A stretch of 32,953 nt of DNA from Streptomyces sclerotialus (lineage in GTDB: Bacteria; Actinomycetota; Actinomycetes; Streptomycetales; Streptomycetaceae), in NCBI GenBank assembly GCA_000719105.1, contig JODX01000037.1, forward strand, positions 1 through 32,953, given 5' to 3'. Within the stretch, counting starts at the first letter, position 1. The number at the start of each line of letters is the position of its first letter. Shown here piece after piece: positions 1 through 8,335 of the stretch. Made by a program: the position numbers and the translations under genes. The notes under the pieces are model-generated. The model saw only the letters and a program-made list of their open reading frames with translations, was not told the DNA's origin and made no database searches.

Positions 1-64
1 GGGAGGCCCCGCTTTCATGCCCGGTCGGCCACGAGATCACCCGACCGAGTCGACGACCTCGAAC

Positions 65-715
65 TCACGCCCACCAAGATCGATAGAGCAACAGCTTCTC
101 AGGCACAGTGCCTGGCTTGGCGAGGGCCACGTCCAGGGAGGCTCGCATCGTGGTGAGCGGAGTGCGTAGTTCGTGGGAGGCGTTGGCGACGAAGAGGCGC
201 TGTGCCTCGAAGGAGCGCTCCAGGCGGCCGAGGAGGTCGTCGATGGTGTCGGCAAGGTCCTTCACCTCGTCGACGGGGCCATCGATCGCCAGGCGTTCGT
301 GCAGGCTGTCGGCGGTGATCCGGCGGGTGGCCGCCGTCATCACGCGCAGTGGACGCAGTACCCGGCCTGCGAGGAACCAGCCGAGACCGACCGAGACCAC
401 CGCCATGACGCCGAGCGCGATGGCGGACCCGATCAGGATTTCCTTGGTCCGATTGTCGTGTGCCTGAGCCAGTTGCTGCTCCAGCTCGTCGATGCGGGCC
501 TGGGTACTTGACGCCCTGCCAGGCCAACTCATGCCGTCGTCGAGCGCGGCCGGGCTGGAGAGCGATCCGCCCACGGCCGCGATGGCGAGCAGTGCCGTTC
601 CGGAGAGCAGGAACAGCGTGACGTACAAGGCGGTGAAGCGCACGCGGGCGGTGCCACGGCGCAGGCCGAGCCAGGCGGTCAGGCTCGCCAACCGTCGGGG
701 TGGTCCCCCCTTCAT
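65..715 (-). pseudogene. Truncated sensor histidine kinase (lacks catalytic ATPase domain)
   Basis: The 216-aa product is the N-terminal half of a two-component sensor kinase. It has a basic N-terminus, TM1 about residues 27-49, a short extracytoplasmic segment, TM2 about 93-117, a HAMP linker about 117-170 and the start of a HisKA domain with the phospho-acceptor motif SHELRTP at 180-186 (His181). The kinase-like sequence stops near residue 207 and is followed by about nine unrelated residues and a stop. The dimerisation helix end and the whole HATPase_c domain (N, G1, G2 boxes) are missing, so it cannot phosphorylate itself. The ATG at 715 has an AGGGAG-type site just upstream. No response regulator lies next to it in this window. 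A rearrangement or mobile-element junction near position 90 is the likely cause; a working domain-only protein is less likely. Confidence 0.8.
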
Positions 716-943
716 CTGCCTGCTCCCTTCCTGCGGTCTGAACCAGGGACATCCCGGCCAAGGCCCTGTGACCAGGCTAAGCGGGGGCGCCTAACAGTGA
801 AATGACAGCGCCCGTTCGGCCTCTGTAACCCATCCTGTCGCAAGGTGGGGCCCAAGAGCGATGAGGGCTGTCGACGACGGCAGCTACGAGTCCGGCCGTC
901 GAGGCGGTGGGCTGCACCAGACCACACGAGGGGAAACCGTTTC

Positions 944-1663
944 ATGTTTCGTGCGAATAGTGACCAGCCCGCTGCGGGTCGGTGGCTGCCCGCAACCCGG
1001 CGCGGGCGCCTGACTGCCCTCGCCGTCGCGGTGGCTGCCGTAGCCGGTGGAACTATCGCCGGCGTTGCCACCGCCCATGGAGGCGACGAGGGGCCACTGG
1101 CAGTCGCGGCCCACATGTCGGAGGCCTTCCCGACCCTGACCGCGTCCGACTGGGTGACCCACGGCGACCACGCCGTTGTGATCGAGATGGTGCCCGGCAG
1201 CGAACACAAGGGTGCCCTGCCGGAGGACAAGAAGGACAACGGCGAAGGGCATATCCCCCGCACCGCGACGATGAAGGTCGACCAGGTGCTGTGGTCCAAG
1301 CCCGGCGCCGAGGCCGCGCCGGAGACCTACCCGGTCGAGCTCCTGGGCTGGTGGTGGGAGGGCGGCAGCGAGCGGGAGTTCGCCTGGCAGGGCGAGCCCC
1401 GCTACGAAGAGGGCCACAAGTACATCGCCCTGCTGGTGAAGGGCGATGACGGCAAGTGGGGCACGACCCTGCACGCCATGCCCTACGACGACGGAACGGT
1501 CGGCACCGGCGAAAGCGCCGGCAAGGTCGGCACCGGCGAAAGCGCCGCGAAAACCGCATCCATCCACAGCACTGATGAACCGCAGGGCCTGGAGAAGGAA
1601 GCTCACGGCAAGAACGCGACCGCGGTAAAGCAGCTCCTGGAAGCGGCCCAGCCGACGAAGTAG
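944..1663 (+). CDS. Secreted or membrane-anchored hypothetical protein with internal repeat
   Basis: I do not recognise the family of this 239-aa protein. The ATG at 944 follows GAGGGG with good spacing; the frame is open further upstream but without a better start. The N-terminus has a basic stretch (residues 13-22) and a hydrophobic, Ala/Val-rich segment about 23-44, which fits a signal peptide or N-terminal anchor. The rest is soluble and charged, with Trp-rich stretches (LLGWWWEGG) and a C-terminal Lys/Ala-rich tail. Near residues 186-202 the motif VGTGESA occurs twice, encoded by an exact 22-bp repeat. It is divergent from the broken histidine kinase and tail-to-tail with the broken MFS gene, whose frame runs on antisense through this gene. 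An exported sensor-accessory role is only a guess from position. Confidence 0.65.
   Translation: MFRANSDQPAAGRWLPATRRGRLTALAVAVAAVAGGTIAGVATAHGGDEGPLAVAAHMSEAFPTLTASDWVTHGDHAVVIEMVPGSEHKGALPEDKKDNGEGHIPRTATMKVDQVLWSKPGAEAAPETYPVELLGWWWEGGSEREFAWQGEPRYEEGHKYIALLVKGDDGKWGTTLHAMPYDDGTVGTGESAGKVGTGESAAKTASIHSTDEPQGLEKEAHGKNATAVKQLLEAAQPTK
1499..1547 (+). repeat. 22-bp exact tandem repeat, 27-bp period, inside the secreted protein gene
   Basis: Bases 1499-1520 and 1526-1547 are identical, separated by GCAAG. The period of 27 keeps the reading frame and gives two copies of VGTGESA in the protein, so copy-number change would lengthen or shorten the C-terminal linker without a frameshift. Confidence 0.9.
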
Positions 1664-2939
1664 CCGCACACGCTGGAGCGGGCCGGAGGCCAGCCCCAGC
1701 AGTCCGGTGCCGATGACCACTGCGGCACAGGTGACGACGGCGACCGCTGGGTGTTCGAGGTCGGCAAGAACGCCGAGGACATTGTTCATCAGCAGCAGGG
1801 CCAGGCTCTGTACGAGCACGAGGACGGCCTGGATGCGGGACAAGTGGCTCTCCGGTGTCTCCGCGAGGACCAGCGGCGCGATGTGCGCGGAGAAGACACC
1901 GTTGCCGATGCCGATGACCAGGCTGGCGGCCGTTGCTCCCGCCGCGCCGGGCGCCAGCCCCAGGCCGAGCACACCGAGCCCCGCGAGCACCAGTCCGCTC
2001 GCCGACAGGAGCCCCGGACGCCCCAGCGGACCACGCCGCACGACGACCAGGGTGACCGCCACCATGCCGACTCCCTGCGCCCCGGTCACCAGCCCCGCGG
2101 CTGCCGCGCCCAGTGCGCCTCCCGTGCGAGCAGCGGGAGCAGCAGCGGCAGGACGGGCAGCAGGCAGCCGGCCGCGGCACCCGTGAGCAGGAGTGCCGGG
2201 CGCAGTACCGGATGGGAGACCGCGACGCGTACGCCGTCCGAGGCGTCCTTGGCCAGACTGGATCCTTGGCGGGAGGGCGGCGCCTCGTGCCGTGGCCGGA
2301 TGACGATCAGCACGATCAGGGTGAGGGCGAAGGTGACGGCGTTGACCAGGGCGGCGCCCGCCAGCCCGGCCAGACCCACGAGCAGGCCGCCGAGCGGCCC
2401 ACCACCCATGTTGATCACCTGGCCGCCGACCTGGCGCAGCGACAACGCGCGCGGCAGGTGTTCCTTCGCGACCAGGCGGCGAGGCATGGACCCGGAAGCC
2501 GGCAGGTAGAAGGCATCGGCGATACCGACCGCTATGCCCGCCGTGATCAGCAGCGCGGGCGGGGCCCCACGTGGTAGGCGACAGCGGCCAGGACGAGGGA
2601 GAAGACCAGCATCCCCGCGTCGCCCGCGATCAAGACGCGGCGCGCACTGACCCGGTCGCTCACCGCGCCGCCGACGAGCAACAGGAGGACCCGGGGGAGT
2701 GTGATGGCGCTGAGGACTAGACCCGCAACGGCTCCACCGTGTTCGCTCGCCGCCCAGCCGAGAGCGAAGTAGAAGACCGCGTTGCCCGCCAGAGACGCCA
2801 AAATGCCAGCGAGCCACAGCAGATATGAGGGGGGCAGCCGGGCCTTACCGTTCACACGTCTTCCGTTGACCGCTTCGGATGCACTCGCGTCAGAGGTGCC
2901 TGTGGGCAGGCGTGGGCGGTCTCTTTCAGGTGCTGACAT
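1664..2939 (-). pseudogene. MFS efflux transporter, disrupted by two frameshifts
   Basis: Three consecutive minus-strand frames each encode one part of a 12-helix major facilitator. Part A (2939 to about 2570) starts MSAPERD and has helices 1-3 and the loop motif GGAVSDRVSARRVL. Part B (about 2570 to 2105) carries VGIADAFYLPASGSMPRRL, typical of the enterobactin exporter/DUF894-like MFS group. Part C (about 2105 to 1664) carries the last helices ending near GLASGPLQR. At each junction adding one G to a G run (GGGG near 2575, GGG near 2107) restores a smooth family-like sequence (VAYHVGAPPALL; REAHWGAAAAGLVTG). Part C has no stop of its own at the expected end and its frame runs on antisense into the neighbouring gene. 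Either a decayed gene or homopolymer sequencing errors; the substrate is unknown. Confidence 0.75.
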
Positions 2940-3227
2940 TGGTCACTTCCGAGTCTGCACAGATGATGATGGTCGTCGCGGGACCACAGTTACAGACGGC
3001 ACTGACATTGGATCGCTGGGAGCGGTAGCCCCCAGGGCCGACCCTTGCGGACCGGGTCGGCACCCTCACGTCGCATTGCGGTGGTCAGCCTGGCGGACTT
3101 CCGAGGGCTCAGCCCAGCGAAGGGGCGTGTCCAGGACGGCTCCGACGCCGTGATCACACCTGCCACACGGAGGTCATCTCAGGCTGGTTAGGGTGCCGCC
3201 GTCGAGCCCACGGACTGGAGACGAATG

Positions 3228-3497
3228 ATGGAGCAGGACGAAGCCCTGCAGCTCGCGGCGGCGTTTCTCACGAACAGCCAGCGCGATGACGAGCCGACCC
3301 TTGTCATCGACACAGAGCGAGTCCGCGAGAGCAACGGGCTCCTGATCGTGCCCTACAACTCTGCGCAGTACCTCGCCTCGCGCGATGTGAGAGAGCAGCT
3401 GTTGGACTGCTGGCCCATTCTCGTCGATCTTGAGTGTGGGGACATGCGGTTCGGGACCCTGGACGAGCGACATCTGTGGAGGAACCCGAGCACCTGA
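3228..3497 (+). CDS. Imm35/YrhB-domain protein (orphan immunity-like)
   Basis: The protein of 89 aa matches the pattern of the YrhB/Imm35 family: a helical N-terminus (DEALQLAAAFLTN), a strand with GLLIVPYNSAQYL, and PILVDLECGDMRFGT near the C-terminus. Family members are small cytoplasmic proteins found in polymorphic-toxin immunity clusters. Two in-frame ATGs exist (3225 and 3228); GGAG at 3217-3220 is 7 nt from the second, so I chose 3228. The usual Gly-Trp before the central strand is Gly-Leu here. No toxin gene with a WXG, YD-repeat or secretion-type organisation lies within the window, so its partner is absent or distant. It could equally have been recruited to a different role. Confidence 0.7.
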   Translation: MEQDEALQLAAAFLTNSQRDDEPTLVIDTERVRESNGLLIVPYNSAQYLASRDVREQLLDCWPILVDLECGDMRFGTLDERHLWRNPST

Positions 3498-3619
3498 CCA
3501 GGCTACGGCTGTCCGCAAACACCGTTACGGGATAGCCCTTGGGCGGCGGGTCAGGAGACCGCCCCATGCAAGGGCCGCAGGACAGGTCGAGGGCTCAGAA
3601 CTCGACGTGGCGCAGCAAG

Positions 3620-3820
3620 TCAGCGCCAGCCTGCTCCCACGGCGCCGTCCGCGACAGCACGGAGCAGACAACCGAGGGCAGCGGAAGTCGTCACGATGAC
3701 GCGGCTGGGGGTGTCGCTCTCCCGGAGGCGGAGGCGTCCGGTCGGGTCGAGGGCCACCTCCACGCAGGTGTCGGAACCGGGCTCGCTGAACGTCGACTTC
3801 TGCCAGGCCAGTTGTGGCAT
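3620..3820 (-). CDS. DUF397 domain-containing small protein
   Basis: The 66-aa protein begins MPQLAWQKSTFSEPGSD and continues TCVEVALDPTGRLRLRESD, the typical DUF397 pattern (WxKSSxS...C.EVA...g.v.vRDSK). ATG at 3820 is preceded by GAGAAGG. It lies 11 nt after the stop of the XRE/DUF5753 gene and is clearly in the same transcription unit. In Streptomyces such pairs belong to the WhiJ/AbaA-like families, in which the small protein is thought to modulate the paired XRE regulator. The usual Lys-Ser-Ser start of the domain is Lys-Ser-Thr here. The C-terminal segment (ALGCLLRAVADGAVGAGWR) differs from the usual short ending ('ftaFl.avk.G') by a longer Ala/Gly-rich tail. Confidence 0.85.
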   Translation of the reverse strand: MPQLAWQKSTFSEPGSDTCVEVALDPTGRLRLRESDTPSRVIVTTSAALGCLLRAVADGAVGAGWR

Positions 3821-3831
3821 GCTCGCCTTCT

Positions 3832-4716
3832 CTAGAGCAGTGGGTACAGAAGGCGCTGAACGAGCCCTTGTGAGTCCCTTACGGTGCCCGAGCCGTCCCG
3901 ACGGGTTGCACTTATCGGCGGCAGCGCCACTTCGCACAGCCTAGCGAACCAGTCGTCGTACCTGGTGAGGGAGTCGGCGTCGCCCAGGTACAGCGACTTC
4001 TCGATGTGCGCCACGATCACCGTGCTCAGCTTGCGCACTGGCGGCCGCAGCATCGTGAACGACGTACCGAACGGAACCGCTCCGTCGAAGGGGAGAATTT
4101 GGATCGTGACGTTGGGAAGCTCCGCGGCCTTCAGAAGCCGGATGAGCTGTCCGCGTCTCACCTCCGGGCCCCCGAACGACATGTGCAGGGCCGCTTCATG
4201 GATCACAGCATGCAGATGCGGCGCGTTCTCCCCGGTCAGTACGGCCTGCCGACGCATCCGGAACTCGACCTCCCGATCCTGCTCCGCCTGCGACGCTCCT
4301 GTGTGTCCGCCTCGGTACCCGGCAGTGGCGTACTCCTCGGTCTGCAGCAGCCCAGGAAGGAACATCGGCTCGTAGCAGACGATCTCGCGGGAGCTGTCCT
4401 CCAGTTCCGCGAGGTCCAGCAGAGAAGGACGCAGACGACTCCGGTACTCGCTCCACCAGCCCTTACCTGAGGCCTGCCCCAGTGAAACAAGCGCACTGAC
4501 ATAGGTGATGTCTTTACACCCCACCGCCTCGGCCAGCAGGTGAAGTCGTTCCGGAGACAGGGACGTACGGCCGAACTCCACGTTACTGATGTGCGGCGCC
4601 TGCATGCGCATGACCGCAGCTGCCTCACTGGTGGACAACCCCGCACACTCCCGCATCCCCCTCACCTCAGCACCGAACCTCCGCTGCCGGTATGTCGGTT
4701 TGGCCCTCAGCCCCAC
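3832..4716 (-). CDS. XRE-family regulator with DUF5753 domain (WhiJ-like)
   Basis: The protein of 294 aa has an N-terminal helix-turn-helix (about residues 14-68; GLSTSEAAAVMRMQAPHISNVEFG) and a DUF5753 ligand/partner domain (about 88-270) with EPMFLPGLLQTEEYA and the EAALHMSFGGPEV and NVTIQILPFD stretches. I chose GTG 4716 because GAGGAGG lies 5 nt upstream and the protein then begins MGLRAKPTYRQRRFG, the usual family start. A longer TTG start at 4755 is open but has a poor ribosome site. It is followed by the DUF397 gene and is divergent from an RsbW-like ATPase gene; all three are the standard parts of the Streptomyces WhiJ-type developmental modules. The last about 30 residues (SATRRDGSGTVRD...) are atypical. 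A perfect palindrome in the divergent promoter region is a candidate binding site. Confidence 0.88.
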   Translation of the reverse strand: MGLRAKPTYRQRRFGAEVRGMRECAGLSTSEAAAVMRMQAPHISNVEFGRTSLSPERLHLLAEAVGCKDITYVSALVSLGQASGKGWWSEYRSRLRPSLLDLAELEDSSREIVCYEPMFLPGLLQTEEYATAGYRGGHTGASQAEQDREVEFRMRRQAVLTGENAPHLHAVIHEAALHMSFGGPEVRRGQLIRLLKAAELPNVTIQILPFDGAVPFGTSFTMLRPPVRKLSTVIVAHIEKSLYLGDADSLTRYDDWFARLCEVALPPISATRRDGSGTVRDSQGLVQRLLYPLL

Positions 4717-4775
4717 CTGCGCCTCCTCGCTCTCCGCCTCAGCAGTATCGCTCAACCGACAACTTCAGTGAGTGG

Positions 4776-4791
4776 GTTGTAGACCTACAAC
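4776..4791. promoter_or_regulatory. Perfect 16-bp palindrome in the divergent XRE/ATPase promoter region
   Basis: GTTGTAGACCTACAAC is a perfect inverted repeat (7-bp arms, 2-bp centre) in the 136-bp region between the XRE gene and the divergent ATPase gene. Its left half contains a -35-like TTGTAG for rightward transcription. The location fits an operator of the XRE regulator controlling both directions. Binding is inferred, not shown. Confidence 0.55.
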
Positions 4792-4852
4792 TAGAGTCGC
4801 TACCTTACGTGTGGCGCCAGTCACGCAAGGTACTCAACCCGGAGGCCGCTCC

Positions 4853-5269
4853 ATGCGCACGCCCGAAACTCCCCAGCCTCTCTGGACCTACGGTCTGTCC
4901 ATCCCCCACGACGCCCGCGCCGTCCGCGTGGTCCGGGCCACGATCCGCAGCGTCCTCGCCGCCGCCAGACTCAACTGCATCGTCGACACGGTGGAGCTGC
5001 TGGCCTCCGAGATCGTCACCAACGCCTACCGGCACTCCACGACGGACTCCTACGTCAGCATGGAACGCACCCTGGACGACTTCCGCGTCACGGTGTGGGA
5101 CCACGAGCCCGACACTCCCACCCCCCGCTCCCCCGCGGACGGCGACGAACACGGGCGCGGCCTGGGAATTATCGCGGCGTGCGCCGATCGATGGGGAGTC
5201 AGGAGCTACCCGTGCGGCAAGGCCGTCTGGTTCAGCGTCGTTACGAAGAGGGCCGGGGACGAGGCATGA
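4853..5269 (+). CDS. RsbW-like orphan ATP-binding protein (GHKL, HATPase_c_2)
   Basis: The 138-aa protein is a stand-alone histidine-kinase-type ATPase domain of the anti-sigma/serine kinase class. The N box is ELLASEIVTNAYRH (Glu53, Asn57, His61), the G1 region has VWDHEPD (Asp83), the G2 box is EHGRGLGII (100-107), and it ends with GKAVWF. The ATG at 4853 has GGAGG 7 nt upstream. It is divergent from the XRE/DUF397 pair, completing the three-part WhiJ/AbaA-like arrangement (XRE, DUF397, ATPase). In those modules the ATPase is thought to act with the regulator, though the biochemical reaction is not established. A DUF6247 gene follows after 89 nt in the same direction and may share the transcript. 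Confidence 0.85.
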   Translation: MRTPETPQPLWTYGLSIPHDARAVRVVRATIRSVLAAARLNCIVDTVELLASEIVTNAYRHSTTDSYVSMERTLDDFRVTVWDHEPDTPTPRSPADGDEHGRGLGIIAACADRWGVRSYPCGKAVWFSVVTKRAGDEA

Positions 5270-5358
5270 GTCGCCCACGGATCCAGCCCGCGCCACCGGC
5301 TCGCGGGTACGCTGACGGCCAGTGGTCAGACGGCCGTACCACCCCGAGGAGACCGTGT

Positions 5359-5733
5359 ATGAGCACCGCCGCACACCCCGGTTCTGGCGACTCCGTCACA
5401 CCACAGCCGGCCGGCACCCCGGAAGGCCTGCGTGCTGCCCTGGCGCACCTGGCGCCTGACGCCCTGCCCACGTTCGACGCCGAACGCAACGCAGCCGTGC
5501 AACAGGCGCGCGAACAGGTCAGCGCCGCGCCGATGCGCCGCTTCGTGGGGCAGTGGGCGGTGTACGTCGCGCTGGAACGGCATCCCGAGCGGGCTGCCAG
5601 ACTGCGTTCCCTGGAGGCGCGTGCCGCTGTGACCGAAAGTGTCGAGGAAGCGCGGACCATCGCGGCCGAGATCGGCCGGATCCTGGACACGGCCTGCGCC
5701 GAGGCCGGGATCGAGCGGGCCTGGGACGTGTGA
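5359..5733 (+). CDS. DUF6247 family protein, putative antitoxin
   Basis: The 124-aa protein fits the DUF6247 family: an acidic/Pro-rich start, then ALAHLAPDALPTFDAERNAAVQQARE, FVGQWAVYVALERHPERAARLRS and a helical C-terminus (EEARTIAAEIGRIL). ATG 5359 is preceded by GAGGAG at 5346-5351. An in-frame ATG at 5266 overlaps the stop of the upstream ATPase gene (ATGA) and would add 31 residues unlike the family, so I prefer 5359. It is followed 4 nt later by a gene encoding a RelE/ParE-like small protein. In Streptomyces DUF6247 genes commonly precede such toxin-like genes, so the likely role is the antitoxin of a type II pair. No clear DNA-binding motif is visible. Confidence 0.75.
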   Translation: MSTAAHPGSGDSVTPQPAGTPEGLRAALAHLAPDALPTFDAERNAAVQQAREQVSAAPMRRFVGQWAVYVALERHPERAARLRSLEARAAVTESVEEARTIAAEIGRILDTACAEAGIERAWDV

Positions 5734-5737
5734 CGAC

Positions 5738-6028
5738 ATGGGAGACGAAGAGGTCTGGCGTTGGGAGTACGACCCCGATGCCGAGCACGTCGCAGCCGGA
5801 TTCCCGCGACACGTCGTGAACGAGGTCGAACGTCTGGCGGCGGAGCTGGTCGCCCTTGCCGAAGTCGGCGTCGATGTGACCGACATCGGTGAGGGGCCCC
5901 GGCGCGGTGTTCCGGGCGGTGTTCGCCGCATCCCTCTGCTCTCCGACGGATGGTTCTACGCCTTGCCCGTACCCCGGCTCCGCCTTGTCGCGATCACTCG
6001 GATCATCCCGCCGTACGACCATCTCTGA
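5738..6028 (+). CDS. RelE/ParE-like putative toxin paired with DUF6247
   Basis: The 96-aa product begins MGDEEVWRWEYDPDAEHV and has an early helix (PRHVVNEVERLAAELVALAEVGVDV) followed by strand-rich sequence (GVRRIPLL, GWFYALPVPRLRLVAITRIIPPY), the helix-then-sheet order of RelE/ParE-fold toxins. The ATG at 5738 is 4 nt after the stop of the DUF6247 gene, with no separate strong ribosome site, so the two are likely translationally coupled. A DUF6247-plus-small-strand-rich-protein pair is frequent in Streptomyces. If active, RelE members cleave mRNA on ribosomes and ParE members poison gyrase; the catalytic residues cannot be assigned with confidence here. A convergent terminator follows, shared with the ABC importer operon from the other side. 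Confidence 0.65.
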   Translation: MGDEEVWRWEYDPDAEHVAAGFPRHVVNEVERLAAELVALAEVGVDVTDIGEGPRRGVPGGVRRIPLLSDGWFYALPVPRLRLVAITRIIPPYDHL

Positions 6029-6070
6029 ACGCGGCGAAGTACAGCGACAACCCGCCCCAGAACAGCCAAA

Positions 6071-6101
6071 GGGGCCGCGAACCTCCCCGGTTCACGGCCC
6101 C
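6071..6101 (-). terminator. Terminator of the peptide ABC importer operon
   Basis: Arms 6071-6083 and 6089-6101 (13 bp, 5-nt loop) pair fully in minus-strand RNA with one G-U wobble. Minus-strand sequence after it begins TTTGGCTGTTCT. It sits 15 nt beyond the stop of the last ATPase gene and 42 nt after the convergent toxin-like gene, so it can serve both. Confidence 0.75.
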
Positions 6102-6115
6102 TCCGACGCAAGACA

Positions 6116-7265
<1,150 letters not shown>

Positions 7266-7273
<8 letters not shown>

Positions 7274-8324
7274 GGATCTGCTCCTTCCAGAAGTGGCACG
7301 CGCTCCTGCGGCCGGGCAGTTCGCCGCCGTCCCGCTCGGTGACGTCGAACAGCGGCGGGACGTCCGTACGGCAGACGTCCTGCGCCATCGGGCAGCGCGG
7401 GTTGAAGGCGCAGCCCGTCGGGATCCGCAGCAGGTTGGGCGGCAGGCCCTTGATCGCGTACAGCTCCTGGCCCTTCTGGTCCAGGCGCGGGATGGAGTCC
7501 AGCAGACCCCGGGTGTAGGGGTGCGCGGGCCGCTTGTACAGCTCGTGCACGGGGGCGGTCTCCACGATCCGGCCCGCGTACATCACGGCGATCTTGTCCG
7601 CGACGTCGGCGACGACGCCGAGGTCGTGGGTGATGAGGATCAGGCCCATGTTGTACTCGCGCTGGAGTTCCGCGAGCAGGTCCATGACCTGGGCCTGCAC
7701 CGTCACGTCCAGGGCCGTGGTCGGCTCGTCCGCGATGATCAGGTCGGGTTCCAGGGCCAGCGCCATGGCGATCATGATGCGCTGGCGCATACCGCCGGAG
7801 AACTGGTGCGGGTAGTCGTTCACCCGCGCCGCGGCGGCCGGGATCTTGACCCGGTCCATCAGCTCGATGGCCTTGGCCTTGGCCTCCTTCTTGGAGAGGC
7901 CCTGGTGCACGCGGAACATCTCGCCGAGCTGGTAGCCGACCGTGAGGACCGGGTTCAGCGAGGAGAGCGCGTCCTGGAAGATCATGGCGATCTGCGAGCC
8001 ACGGATCTTCCGCCGCTCCTCGGCGGGCATCTTCAGCATGTCCTCGCCGCGGAAGAGGATCTCGCCCTGCGGGATCTTCCCGGGCGGCATGTCGAGGATG
8101 CCCATGATCGCTTGGGCGGTGACGGACTTGCCGGAGCCCGACTCGCCGAGGACGGCCAGCGTCTCACCGGCGTTGACGGTGTAGTTCACGCCGTTGACGG
8201 CCTTGGCGACGCCGTCGCGCGTGTGGAACTCGACGTGCAGGTCGCGGACTTCCAGCAGCGGGGTGGAGCCGTCGTCGGCGGACCGGGGCGCCGGGGCGGC
8301 CGCGGTGTTGTCGATGATGGTCAA
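7266..8324 (-). CDS. Peptide ABC importer ATP-binding protein, DppD/OppD type
   Basis: The 352-aa ATPase begins MTIIDNTAAAPAP and has Walker A GESGSGKS at 60-67, Q-loop Gln117, signature SGGM at 176-179 and Walker B LIIADEP at about 195-201. DppD-type proteins commonly have SGGM, DppF-type SGGQ, matching the two ATPases here. Its C-terminal oligo_HPY region also has four cysteines (GCAFNPRCPMAQDVC...ACHF), a likely Fe-S site by family knowledge. Start ATG 8324 has GGAGGGCGT upstream. It is separated from the upstream permease gene by 11 nt and overlaps the next gene by 8 nt, so translation is probably coupled. Confidence 0.93.
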
Positions 8325-8335
8325 CGTACGCCCTC

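Noticed and set aside
1..64. Possible mobile-element end at the left edge
   Set aside because: Sequence left of the kinase break is too short to identify an element; only the break itself can be supported.
884..2089. 401-aa minus-strand frame across the secreted protein gene
   Set aside because: Only its first part is MFS sequence. The rest is antisense to a well-supported plus-strand gene with its own ribosome site, so it is read-through of a broken gene.
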